Below are positions 27,486 to 36,496 of a DNA stretch of 64,000 nt, piece by piece. Numbering within the stretch: the stretch's first letter is position 1; every line of letters starts with the position of its first letter. This DNA comes from Sediminicola sp040566555. GTDB lineage: Bacteria; Bacteroidota; Bacteroidia; Flavobacteriales; Flavobacteriaceae. Made by a program: the position numbers and the translations under genes. Under the pieces are notes generated by a model. That model had not been told where the DNA came from. It saw nothing but the letters and a program-made list of their open reading frames with translations, and did no database searches. The stretch is from contig NZ_JBEWYP010000001.1 of assembly GCF_040566555.1 (NCBI RefSeq), positions 62,001-126,000 on the forward strand, read 5' to 3'.

Positions 27486-28673
27486 ATGAAAAAATTGCTG
27501 GCTATTGCGCTCTGTTATTTGCCCTTGGCGCTAAACTCCCAAACCAATCCAGAGGTATATCTTCTAGATATCGTAAAGGATGGTGATAGTCTTTTGTTCT
27601 TAAATCCAAGAAATATTTCCAATAACGAGGGGTATGACAACCAACCTAGCTTTTTTGATGACAAACACCTGCTGTATTCCTCAACCAGAAATGAACAAAC
27701 GGATATAAAGAAATATATAATTAGTAGTGGCGAAGCTTCATGGCTATCGGACACCCCAAACGGAAGCGAGTACTCTCCCCTTCGAATTCCGGGCACCAAT
27801 GATATATCGGCCATTCGATTGGATAATGACGGCACCCAATTATTATATCGTTATTCAACTACGCAAGAAACTCCAGAAGTACTTTTAAAAGATATGAAAG
27901 TGGGCTATCATCTATGGTTCAATAGGGATATTTTAATTACAACAGTCCTCACAGAGGGCAGAATGGACCTTGTAGTCACCAATTTTAAAGATAATAGCAG
28001 TTATACCGTTCAAAAGAACGTAGGCAGATCCCTTCATAAAATTCCAAATTCAAATTTAATAAGCTATATAAGTAAGGATGATGTTTTAGGGACCATTAAA
28101 TCCCTAGATCCAATTTCTGGAGCAACCAAAGAAATTACCCGACTCTTTTTAATGAAGGACGATGTATGTTGGCTGGCAGATGGCACCTTGCTCACCGGAT
28201 ATGGAAATATGCTTTATAGTTACCATCCAAAGAAGGAAGATGATTGGAAGTTGACGCATACATTTGAAGACAATTCAATCAATCTGATATCTAGATTGGC
28301 TGTAAATTCCAATGCGACACGGCTGGCCATGGTAGCCGATATTTCCCCAGAAGTAGTGGTACAAAAACAGATAGTGGCCTTTAACACAAGGGATTTAGAT
28401 GCCTTTTTGGATACCTTTTCCGATGATGCCAAAGTATATGGCTATGGTGGTCTACTTCTCTATCAAGGGAAGCAAAAGATCAAACAGGAATTTGCCACCT
28501 ATTTTGATTCGGCCCCAGATATAAATTATAGTATCGAAAAGAAAATAGTAATGGACAATAAAGTGCACCATGAAGCCTTGATCACTGCCAATAATAAGAC
28601 TCTTGTAACAACTTACTATTATACTGTTGCCAATGGAAAAATTTCGAGTCTGACTTTTTTCGTAGCGCCTTAA
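27486..28673 (+). CDS. Secreted propeller protein with C-terminal SnoaL-like domain
   Basis: 395 residues with a signal peptide (about 1-19). Residues about 20-290 form TolB/WD40-like blades (DNQPSFFDDKHLLYSS, GTNDISAIRLDNDGTQLLYR). Residues about 295-395 have the NTF2/SnoaL pattern VVQKQIVAFNTRDLDAFLDTFSDDAKVY, ending in a sheet. SnoaL-like folds bind small ligands or act as isomerases/cyclases, but no catalytic residue can be named. Function unknown. It lies 20 bases behind the trehalose synthase fusion and two bases before an MFS gene, so an operon is likely, though the periplasmic location separates it from trehalose synthesis. Confidence 0.7.
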   Translation: MKKLLAIALCYLPLALNSQTNPEVYLLDIVKDGDSLLFLNPRNISNNEGYDNQPSFFDDKHLLYSSTRNEQTDIKKYIISSGEASWLSDTPNGSEYSPLRIPGTNDISAIRLDNDGTQLLYRYSTTQETPEVLLKDMKVGYHLWFNRDILITTVLTEGRMDLVVTNFKDNSSYTVQKNVGRSLHKIPNSNLISYISKDDVLGTIKSLDPISGATKEITRLFLMKDDVCWLADGTLLTGYGNMLYSYHPKKEDDWKLTHTFEDNSINLISRLAVNSNATRLAMVADISPEVVVQKQIVAFNTRDLDAFLDTFSDDAKVYGYGGLLLYQGKQKIKQEFATYFDSAPDINYSIEKKIVMDNKVHHEALITANNKTLVTTYYYTVANGKISSLTFFVAP

Positions 28674-28675
28674 AA

Positions 28676-29839
28676 TTGAACATAAAAGCCCATATTCTAC
28701 CGGTTATAATCTTCTCCCAGTTTGCCTGCACCTCCCTGTGGTTCGCAGGGAATGCCATAGTTGGGGATTTGGCAAAATACCATGGCCTGAAGCCTGGTTT
28801 GACAGGGCTGATGCTATCCTCAGTTCAATTAGGTTTTATTTTGGGCACCTTGTTGTTTGCAGCCTTGATGCTCGTAGATCGGTTTTCTCCTTCCAAGCTC
28901 TTTTTGGGATGCGCTTTTCTGGCCGCTTTGTGCAATGCCGCACTCCTTTTGGAGCACCTTTCCGAATTGACCATGCTAACAGCGAGATTTTCCACAGGTT
29001 TCTTTTTGGCCGGTATATATCCTGTCGGAATGAAAATAGCCTCCGATTATTACGAACAAGGATTGGGAAAGGCCTTGGGATACCTTGTTGGGGCCTTGGT
29101 TTTGGGTTCATCCTTTCCCCACGCGATTAGGGGCATGTCCCTTGGCACCGAATATACCCTGGTAATCACCATTACTTCTGCTTTGGCAATTTGTGGTGGA
29201 CTTAGTATGTATTTACTTGTGCCCAATGGTCCTTTTAGAAAACCCAGCACAGTGTTGCAACTAAAAGCGGGTATTACGCTGTTTAAAATACCTGCCTTTA
29301 AAAATGCAGCCTATGGTTATTTTGGACATATGTGGGAACTCTATGCCTTTTGGGCGTTCCTACCATTTGCAATTGGCACCTATAATTCCCTGAGCAATTC
29401 AACTATTCCCATTTCAATCTGGACCTTTATAATTATCGCATTGGGATGTGCTTCCTGCATCATAGGGGGATATATGTCTCTCAAAAAAGGCAGTAAAAAG
29501 GTAGCGGTTGTTTCACTGGCCATTTCTGGAATACTATGCTGTATTTCTCCCTTGCTCTTTCAATTGCCCCAGCAAATCTTTTTAATACTACTATCCTTTT
29601 GGGGCATGGCAGTAGTATCGGACTCCCCACAATTTTCAACCTTGGTTGCCGCATCTGCTCCGGCCCAATTAAAAGGCACTGCACTTACCCTAGTAAATTG
29701 TATTGGGTTTACCATTAGTATTGTGAGTATTCAATTACTATCCTTTTTAGTAAATGGTATAGATCCAGTTTATATATTCAGTATTTTGGCCATTGGCCCT
29801 GTTTTTGGGCTTATTAGTCTGTATAAAAAATCCTCTTAA
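28676..29839 (+). CDS. MFS transporter
   Basis: 387 residues, about 12 hydrophobic segments, with the LFAALMLVDRFSPSKLFLGC loop between helices 2 and 3 corresponding to the MFS motif A position. Substrate unknown; drug or sugar efflux and metabolite uptake are all possible. Translation appears to start at TTG 28676, two bases behind the stop of the preceding gene; the next ATG would remove the first membrane helices, so the TTG start is well supported and implies translational coupling. Residues 1-20 are typical of a first helix following a short charged N-terminus. Confidence 0.85.
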   Translation: MNIKAHILPVIIFSQFACTSLWFAGNAIVGDLAKYHGLKPGLTGLMLSSVQLGFILGTLLFAALMLVDRFSPSKLFLGCAFLAALCNAALLLEHLSELTMLTARFSTGFFLAGIYPVGMKIASDYYEQGLGKALGYLVGALVLGSSFPHAIRGMSLGTEYTLVITITSALAICGGLSMYLLVPNGPFRKPSTVLQLKAGITLFKIPAFKNAAYGYFGHMWELYAFWAFLPFAIGTYNSLSNSTIPISIWTFIIIALGCASCIIGGYMSLKKGSKKVAVVSLAISGILCCISPLLFQLPQQIFLILLSFWGMAVVSDSPQFSTLVAASAPAQLKGTALTLVNCIGFTISIVSIQLLSFLVNGIDPVYIFSILAIGPVFGLISLYKKSS

Positions 29840-29897
29840 CAAATTGTTAAGATTTTATAATGTTCTAGAACCGTAAATTACAGGCATAAAAAAATAT

Positions 29898-31235
29898 ATG
29901 ATGAGAAAACTACTCTCCCTCGCTATTATCTTAAGTACAACCTTCACATTTGCACAAACAGACCAACGTGTCTATGACATTATCAATGCCGTTTCTGCTG
30001 AGCGTATTCAGAAAGATGTAACGACCCTGGTAAATTTTGGTACCAGACACACCTTAAGCGATACCATTTCTAAAACTAAGGGAATTGGTGCCGCCAGAAG
30101 ATGGATAAAAAGTGAGTTTGAAAAGATCTCAACTACTTGCGGAGATTGCCTGGAAGTTACCTATCACAGAGATTTGGTAAAAAAAGGTGAAAATGCAAGG
30201 ATTGTGAAAGACGTGGAAGTGGTCAACGTGGTCGCGATCCAACGAGGAACCAAATATCCAGACCGATATATCATTATGAGCGGGGATATTGATTCTAGAG
30301 TAAGTGATCCAACCAATTTCACCTCTGAGTCGCCCGGTGCAAATGATAATGCCAGTGGTATGGCGGGTACTATTGAGGCCGCCCGTGTTTTATCAAAATA
30401 TAAATTCGAGAGCAGTATTATCTATTTAGGACTTTCAGGAGAAGAACAAGGTCTTTTTGGTGGACAAGGCTTGGTGAAAAGTGCCAAAGAAAAAGGATGG
30501 GACATCATAGGCATCTTCAATAATGACATGATCGGAAATATCAAAGGGGTAGATGGCATTATCAGTAATACCGATTTTAGGATCTTTTCTGAGCCCGTTC
30601 CTCCTACAGAAACTGAAAGAGAACGAAATATGCGACGGTTTTATGGGGGTGAGGTCGATGGGATTTCAAGGCAATTGGCACGTTACGTCCATAAAAATGT
30701 AAAAACATATATGCCGGAAATGAACCCGATGATGATTTACCGATTGGACAGATTTGGACGAGGAGGACATCATAGACCTTTTAACGATGCCGGCTATGCA
30801 GGGATACGTATTATGGAAGCCCACGAAAACTATACACAGCAACATCAAGATATACGTGTGGAGGATGGTATTGCATATGGTGATGTCCTAGAACATGTGA
30901 ACTTTGATTATGCCCGAAAATTAACAGCTGTTAATGCTATTAATATGGCATCATTGGCTTGGGCACCACCAGCTCCGAAAGAAGTAAAAATTGGAGGGAT
31001 TGTAGAACCATCCTCCAAATTTGAATGGAGCAAGGTAGAGGGAGCCGTGGGATATAAAATTTATTGGAGGGACACTACCTCTCCTACTTGGGACCATAGC
31101 AGGTATGTTGGCGATGTTACCGAGTTTACATTAAATGGTATTGTGATAGATAATTATTTCTTTGGCATTTCTGCAGTTGGAAAAGACGGTTTTGAAAGCG
31201 TCGTGGTATTTCCAAATGCTATTATGAGGAACTAA
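29898..31235 (+). CDS. Secreted M28-family zinc peptidase
   Basis: 445 residues, signal peptide about 1-20. The M28 di-zinc site can be followed: SGDIDSRVSDP, PGANDNASGMAG (bridging Asp), LSGEEQGLFGG (catalytic Glu plus ligand), IFNNDMIGN, and a late histidine in TQQHQDIRVEDG. M28 enzymes are aminopeptidases or carboxypeptidases; the short first metal motif GDIDS (in place of the usual GHxDS) is noted below. The last 80 residues (PPAPKEVKIGG... SKFEWSKVEGAVGYKIYW) look like a fibronectin type III module. It would act in the periplasm or outside the cell, and is followed by an M1-type peptidase gene. Confidence 0.88.
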   Translation: MMRKLLSLAIILSTTFTFAQTDQRVYDIINAVSAERIQKDVTTLVNFGTRHTLSDTISKTKGIGAARRWIKSEFEKISTTCGDCLEVTYHRDLVKKGENARIVKDVEVVNVVAIQRGTKYPDRYIIMSGDIDSRVSDPTNFTSESPGANDNASGMAGTIEAARVLSKYKFESSIIYLGLSGEEQGLFGGQGLVKSAKEKGWDIIGIFNNDMIGNIKGVDGIISNTDFRIFSEPVPPTETERERNMRRFYGGEVDGISRQLARYVHKNVKTYMPEMNPMMIYRLDRFGRGGHHRPFNDAGYAGIRIMEAHENYTQQHQDIRVEDGIAYGDVLEHVNFDYARKLTAVNAINMASLAWAPPAPKEVKIGGIVEPSSKFEWSKVEGAVGYKIYWRDTTSPTWDHSRYVGDVTEFTLNGIVIDNYFFGISAVGKDGFESVVVFPNAIMRN

Positions 31236-31244
31236 ATTTCTATA

Positions 31245-31289
31245 GGGTCTATTGTTGTACTGCCCCTTGGCAGGTTCAATTATAGGCCC
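31245..31289 (+). other. Candidate stem-loop between two peptidase genes
   Basis: GGGTCTA (31245-31251) can pair with TAGGCCC (31283-31289) with one G-U pair, enclosing an inner hairpin CTGCC/GGCAG (31260-31264 and 31269-31273). No T run follows, so it is not a classical terminator; a processing or attenuation hairpin is possible. Confidence 0.35.
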
Positions 31290-31336
31290 ATTTAAGTTCA
31301 ACTTAAGATGCACCCCTTTTTAAAATCCTCTATACT

Positions 31337-32959
31337 ATGAAAAAATTAACCTGTTTAGTTCTAGTTTCTTTTATATTTTTAGGTTACGTCCAAGCCCAGG
31401 AACCTTTTACAGAACAGGATACCTTAAGAGGGAGTATTACCCCTGAACGTGCCTGGTGGGATCTCAGCTTTTATCATTTGGATATTAAGGTAGACCCAGA
31501 CAAAAAATATATCTCAGGTTCCAATACCATACGCTACACAGTTTTGGAAGAAAAACAAGTGCTTCAGGTAGATCTGCAACCACCCTTGAAAATTGAAAAA
31601 ATCACCCAAGATGGGCAAGAACTGACGTTCACTTCCAATATAAATGCACATTTTGTTGCCTTGCAGAAACCACAAAAAAAAGGAACGGTCAATGAGATCA
31701 AGGTGAGTTATTCTGGTCACCCCAAAGAAGCGATAAATGCCCCTTGGGACGGAGGGTTTTCTTGGAAAAAGGACATGAATGGAAATCATTTTGTGGCTAC
31801 CTCCTGTCAGGGTCTTGGAGCCAGTGTTTGGTGGCCAAATAAAGACCATATGTATGACGAGGTAGATAGTATGGCCATAAGTGTTGAAGTGCCCAAAAAT
31901 TTAATGGAAGTCTCCAATGGCAGGTTGCTAAAGGTGGAAGAGCATAAAAACACAAAAACCTACCACTGGTATGTAACCAGCCCCATCAATAATTATGGCG
32001 TGAATGTAAACATTGGCGATTATGTGCATTTTGGTGAAACCTATGCTGGTGAAAAAGGCCCCTTGACCATGGACTACTATGTGCTTCGTGATAATTTGGA
32101 AAAGGCTAAAAAACAATTTACGGATGCCCCAAAAATGATGAAGGCATTTGAACATTGGTTTGGCCCCTACCCTTTTTATGAAGATGGTTTTAAACTAGTG
32201 GAGGTACCTTATTTAGGGATGGAACACCAAAGTTCAGTAACATACGGGAATGGTTATGAAAATGGATATTTAGGTCGGGATCTTTCCGGTACAGGGTGGG
32301 GTCTAAAATTTGATTTTATCATTATCCACGAATCGGGACACGAATGGTTCGCCAATAATATTACCAACAGGGATACTGCCGATATGTGGATTCATGAAAG
32401 TTTTACCGCATACTCAGAAAATCTATTTTTAGACTATTATTATGGCAAAGAAGCCTCTTCTGCATACGTAATAGGTACCCGAAATAATATTGAGAACAAA
32501 AAACCCATTATCGGGCCGTATAATGTCAACAAAACTGGAGGGGATATCTATTATAAAGGAGCCAATGTGTTACATACCTTAAGACAGCTTTTGGAAGACG
32601 ACAATAAATGGAGGGAAATCTTAAGGGGACTCAATAGCCAATTCTATCATCAGACCGTGACCTCACAGCAGGTTGAAGATTATTTGAGCCAACATACGGG
32701 AATTGATCTTACGGCATATTTTAACCAATACCTGCGTACCACCAAAATACCGATGTTGGAATACAAACTGGAAGCCAAGGAACTAAGCTTTCGCTATACC
32801 AATATCGTTGAGGATTTTGATATGCCCGTGCTCATGCATCTGGATGAAGAAAAATTGTGGATTTTCCCTACCGGAGAATGGAAGACGATCCCACTTCAGA
32901 ATAGTGTAATAAAAATAAAGCCCGACGACAACCTTTACATTTATTCCTCTAAAATTTAA
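31337..32959 (+). CDS. Secreted M1-family metallopeptidase
   Basis: 540 residues with signal peptide (about 1-21). The gluzincin site is HESGHEWF: His331, Glu332, His335, with the third zinc ligand Glu354 in WIHESFTAYSE. The exopeptidase motif region reads YLGMEHQSSVTYGNG, the counterpart of GAMEN in aminopeptidase N, with G-M-E conserved. The N-terminal domain (about 35-220) is the beta-sheet saddle of M1 enzymes. It lacks the large helical C-terminal domain of PepN, as many Bacteroidota secreted members do. It probably trims peptides in the periplasm alongside the neighbouring M28 enzyme. Confidence 0.9.
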   Translation: MKKLTCLVLVSFIFLGYVQAQEPFTEQDTLRGSITPERAWWDLSFYHLDIKVDPDKKYISGSNTIRYTVLEEKQVLQVDLQPPLKIEKITQDGQELTFTSNINAHFVALQKPQKKGTVNEIKVSYSGHPKEAINAPWDGGFSWKKDMNGNHFVATSCQGLGASVWWPNKDHMYDEVDSMAISVEVPKNLMEVSNGRLLKVEEHKNTKTYHWYVTSPINNYGVNVNIGDYVHFGETYAGEKGPLTMDYYVLRDNLEKAKKQFTDAPKMMKAFEHWFGPYPFYEDGFKLVEVPYLGMEHQSSVTYGNGYENGYLGRDLSGTGWGLKFDFIIIHESGHEWFANNITNRDTADMWIHESFTAYSENLFLDYYYGKEASSAYVIGTRNNIENKKPIIGPYNVNKTGGDIYYKGANVLHTLRQLLEDDNKWREILRGLNSQFYHQTVTSQQVEDYLSQHTGIDLTAYFNQYLRTTKIPMLEYKLEAKELSFRYTNIVEDFDMPVLMHLDEEKLWIFPTGEWKTIPLQNSVIKIKPDDNLYIYSSKI

Positions 32960-33165
32960 TCAATTTCCAAAAAATTATTTGGCAGTAAAGTAGTTCAGCA
33001 CAAGATCATTAACTTTGATATTCATTGGGTGATTTTGTTATCGAATATACCCATAACAAAGACCCAAAACCTTTTCCTTAAGGTTCTAGATAATTGAGTA
33101 ATGTTAAACGTATCGGATATCCAATATCCATTAAGATTCCGATATTCAAAATTGATTTCCCCCAT

Positions 33166-34422
33166 ATGAAATTGCATACAAATCTAATGCCCCTGCTTCT
33201 ATTTGTTGTCCTACTTGGTTCCTGTAAAACAGAAGAAAAGAAACAAGGAAACGAACAAGATTTTGCCCTTACTTCCAAAACAATTAACTCCATAAATTTC
33301 AACTGTGCTGATCTGGGTGAAGATGAAATGGGAATTCCACGTTCAATACTTTATCTAACTGTAAATGGAAAAACAATTGATATTGCAAAAATCAATAATT
33401 GTCTCCCGATAGATAAAGAGCAGTACGCTAGTAATAATATAGATGAAAATGCTGTGGATGCCTCTTACGGGTATTGGGCGGGAAATGGGGCTTATTTTTA
33501 CGTGATCCTAAAAGAAAACGAAGGATATATTTATAGGGCCAAAGTAGATGAAATGGACGACCAACCTATGTCCTATTCGCTTTTTGGCATTTATTCCAAC
33601 GGAAAATTCTTTGAAAAAGATCGGGAAGAAAAAAAGGACAAGGAAGCTGAACTCCTTCTTCCAAATACCTTTCCGAAAATCAAAAAAAATGCTAGTTCAA
33701 AAGAAATTGAGGATATCATTCAGCCAAACGTCAACCAAATCAACAAAGCCCTTCCTTTTTTAAAGGTAATCTCCAAGGAAGTGCAATTTAAATTTGATGA
33801 TTTCAAGTCGCCTATTACCATTTGGTATTCGGATGAAAAATTGCCGGTAAAAATGAAAATGGGCATCAGGGATGATGAAGGACTTTTTTCCAACGATTTT
33901 GAATATTATTTTATCAATGGAAAAATATGGTATTCGGACCAAATCCTTTCTAAATATGTTTTTGAGGATGAAGCACTACAACATTATATTAATTCGGTAT
34001 GGACTAATATTCAAGTAAGCGAGAAACGATTTAAAGCCTGGGAAAAACGAATACTCCAGACGATTGCACAGATAGACAATGCCACCATCAATTCCAGAAA
34101 AGATGACGACAAAACCATAACAGGGAATTATGAACTGATACAGGGGCAATGGCAAAGTACCGATGATTCTAAAAGTCAAATTACCTTTATGGGGTCGATT
34201 AAAAAAGATTTCTATAATGGTGAGCCAATATCCCAAACTCCTTTTAGTATTTCCAATACCTGCAAAAATGAATCCAATATTAGTGCAGAAGTAGCTCCTG
34301 ATGCTTTTATGACCTTACCCGAGGAAGATCAGTGTTTTTTCATTTTAACATTGGATGAAAATCTACTGCAATTAAATTACGTGGGTCGTGGTAATACGTT
34401 GACCTATAAGAGACTGCACTAA
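33166..34422 (+). CDS. Lipoprotein of unknown function
   Basis: 418 residues. From the ATG at 33166 the protein begins with a short signal peptide ending in lipobox LLGSC followed by a charged, K/E-rich tether. A longer frame from TTG 33094 would bury the signal peptide 24 residues in, so it is not used. Beyond the lipobox I recognise no family: a mixed alpha/beta middle with KFFEKDREEKKDKE, a region rich in Asn/Asp, and a C-terminal sheet-like part with two cysteines (ISNTCKNES, EEDQCFF) that may form a disulfide. Neighbours, M1 peptidase upstream and a DUF2490 barrel downstream, do not indicate a function. Confidence 0.65.
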   Translation: MKLHTNLMPLLLFVVLLGSCKTEEKKQGNEQDFALTSKTINSINFNCADLGEDEMGIPRSILYLTVNGKTIDIAKINNCLPIDKEQYASNNIDENAVDASYGYWAGNGAYFYVILKENEGYIYRAKVDEMDDQPMSYSLFGIYSNGKFFEKDREEKKDKEAELLLPNTFPKIKKNASSKEIEDIIQPNVNQINKALPFLKVISKEVQFKFDDFKSPITIWYSDEKLPVKMKMGIRDDEGLFSNDFEYYFINGKIWYSDQILSKYVFEDEALQHYINSVWTNIQVSEKRFKAWEKRILQTIAQIDNATINSRKDDDKTITGNYELIQGQWQSTDDSKSQITFMGSIKKDFYNGEPISQTPFSISNTCKNESNISAEVAPDAFMTLPEEDQCFFILTLDENLLQLNYVGRGNTLTYKRLH

Positions 34423-34529
34423 AAAAGATTTTTAACAAAATCCACATCAATAAATATATGGGCTTAAATTGCATTTTATATCCATAAAAATATTTTATTA
34501 TCCTAGTAAATATATAGATTAACTAGTTA

Positions 34530-34537
34530 TATATTTG
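34530..34537 (+). promoter_or_regulatory. Promoter -7 box for the DUF2490-Pit operon
   Basis: TATATTTG matches TAnnTTTG and ends 21 bases before the ATG at 34559. Confidence 0.55.
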
Positions 34538-34558
34538 GCGCGTTTAAAATTCATTTAG

Positions 34559-35293
34559 ATGAATAGACTAGCTGCACTTCACCTGCTTTTACTTTTGGCA
34601 ATATTACCATTAACTATAAGAGCCCAAAAAACTGTTGAGTACCAAGATCAACTTTGGACACGGTACTTTTTGAAAATTAAAATTGATCCGAAATGGCAAA
34701 TATTGCAAGAAGTAGAGGAAAGGGTTTATTTGTCTACATGGAGACAGCATCAATTTGTTTCAAGAACCCAACTTGAGCGAAACTTGGGAAAAGGATATCA
34801 TTTTGGGATCGGGTTCACCTATTCAGAACAAGCAACGCCCCAAGATCCAACAATCAAGGATTTTACCAATCAAACAGAACTAAGACCACAATTGGCCCTG
34901 GAGTATAATCAACATCTTTCCAAAAAATTCACAATAAACCATCGGTACTGGACTGAATTCAGATATTTTGAACGAAACAATGGCTCATTTGAATTTGCCA
35001 ATAATCGCAGTAGATATAAGCTGGAGCTCAGAAACACCTCATTAAATCATATAACCCTGAAAGCCTATAATGAAATTCTTCTGAACATCGGAGGCAACAT
35101 TATACATAATGTTTTCGACCAAAATAGGTATGGGACAAGTATCCAATATATGCCCCTTGAAAATTTAGGTATTGAAATTGGCTATCTAAACTCCTTTCAA
35201 CAACGAAAATCCGGTGTAGATTTTTACAATAGAAATATTGTACGCTTAACAGTGTATCATACCATCAAATATAAACCTGCAAATATTCCTTAA
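34559..35293 (+). CDS. DUF2490-family protein, probable outer-membrane beta-barrel
   Basis: 244 residues with a signal peptide (about 1-22, ending IRAQ). The mature part alternates polar and hydrophobic residues in short strands and begins with the DUF2490 hallmark DQLWTRYFLKIKIDPKWQILQEVEERVY, ending with an aromatic-rich strand (TVYHTIKYKP), as outer-membrane barrels do. DUF2490 has no established function. The gene shares a transcript with a Pit phosphate transporter, its stop and the next ATG being one base apart. A barrel that lets phosphate cross the outer membrane ahead of Pit is an attractive inference. A second DUF2490 gene is at 60667. Confidence 0.8.
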   Translation: MNRLAALHLLLLLAILPLTIRAQKTVEYQDQLWTRYFLKIKIDPKWQILQEVEERVYLSTWRQHQFVSRTQLERNLGKGYHFGIGFTYSEQATPQDPTIKDFTNQTELRPQLALEYNQHLSKKFTINHRYWTEFRYFERNNGSFEFANNRSRYKLELRNTSLNHITLKAYNEILLNIGGNIIHNVFDQNRYGTSIQYMPLENLGIEIGYLNSFQQRKSGVDFYNRNIVRLTVYHTIKYKPANIP

Positions 35294-35294
35294 T

Positions 35295-36317
35295 ATGTCC
35301 GAATTATTCAACTCACTGACTATCCCTTTTTTACTTGCTATGTTTCTTGCCATCACCATGGGAGGTAGTGGTACTGCTCCTTCTTTTTCGGCTGCCTATG
35401 GTGCCAATGTTCTAAAAAGGTCATTAATACCCGGATTGTTTGGTATTATGGTACTGGCAGGTGCTTTAATAGCCGGGAAGGAAGTTTCACTAACGTTGGG
35501 AAATGGCCTTTTAGAACAATCCTTTTTTACCCCATTAAATACGTCCGTCATCCTTCTTTCTATTGGGTTATCTGTCCTAATAGCAAGCTTACTAGGTGTT
35601 CCACAATCTACCAGCCAATCTACCGTCCTTTCCATTGCAGGAGCAGCTTCGGCCTTGGATGGCCTAAACACACAAAAATTATTTGTAGAAATTATCCCAA
35701 CTTGGATCATTCTTCCGATAATTTCATTTTTTTTAATGTTCCTCCTTTCCAATTATGTCCTTCCTTTAATCAAAAACAAAATAATTACAGATGACTACTC
35801 ACATCTCAACAAACATAAGGGTATTAAGGCATTATTGATTTTATCCTGTCTCTATGTGGCATTTTCAATTGGGGCAAACAATGTTGCTAATGCCGCAGCC
35901 CCAATAGCTTCCTTGACAGCGAATGAGATTGGACAAGAAAGTGTACAAAACTTTTTACCCTTAACCATTTTATCTGTTTTGGTTGTTGCCCCCTGTTTCG
36001 CTATCGGAAGTTCTCTTTTTGGACACCAGGTTACTAAAACAACAGGAAAAAAGATTGTGGAAGTCAGTCCGATTTACGCAACAATAATTGCTGTTATCGT
36101 GGCCAGTTTACTAGTATTTGCATCCGTAGTAAAAGGTATACCAACTTCATTGGTTCAATTGAACGGAGCTGCCTTTATAGCCTTAAGCGTCAGTAAAAAT
36201 GGATTTAAAACAACCTTTAGCAATAAAATTGTAAAAAGGTTTTTTCTTGTTTGGGCCATAGCCCCCCTGTTTGCTTATTTACTTACCTGGTCCTTGATCA
36301 CTTTATTACAGAAATAG
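35295..36317 (+). CDS. Inorganic phosphate transporter, Pit family
   Basis: 340 residues, about ten membrane segments, with the internal duplication of Pit proteins. The second signature is FSIGANNVANAAAPIASLT (about 190-208); the first copy (FSAAYGANVLKRSLIPG, near 30-45) is degenerate compared with the usual GANDVANA. Pit carriers import phosphate with protons or sodium. It is co-transcribed with the DUF2490 protein. A DUF47-type regulator, frequent next to Pit in other bacteria, is absent here. Confidence 0.9.
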   Translation: MSELFNSLTIPFLLAMFLAITMGGSGTAPSFSAAYGANVLKRSLIPGLFGIMVLAGALIAGKEVSLTLGNGLLEQSFFTPLNTSVILLSIGLSVLIASLLGVPQSTSQSTVLSIAGAASALDGLNTQKLFVEIIPTWIILPIISFFLMFLLSNYVLPLIKNKIITDDYSHLNKHKGIKALLILSCLYVAFSIGANNVANAAAPIASLTANEIGQESVQNFLPLTILSVLVVAPCFAIGSSLFGHQVTKTTGKKIVEVSPIYATIIAVIVASLLVFASVVKGIPTSLVQLNGAAFIALSVSKNGFKTTFSNKIVKRFFLVWAIAPLFAYLLTWSLITLLQK

Positions 36318-36496
36318 GTTATCATTTTTACAAAAAACAATCTTTTTCATGCGTTTATACATTGAAAAATCAAAGCCCCTTTCCTTTCAAAGTTTGGCGC
36401 GATATAGAATAATTAAGTATTGAATTAAAAAAGAGTAAATTTATTCAAATCATCAAAAGGCTCCCAACAAGAAAATTAACGTAATCAGCACCTATA

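Noticed and set aside
33094..33165. Longer start for the lipoprotein gene
   Set aside because: It would place the signal peptide and lipobox 24 residues inside the protein.
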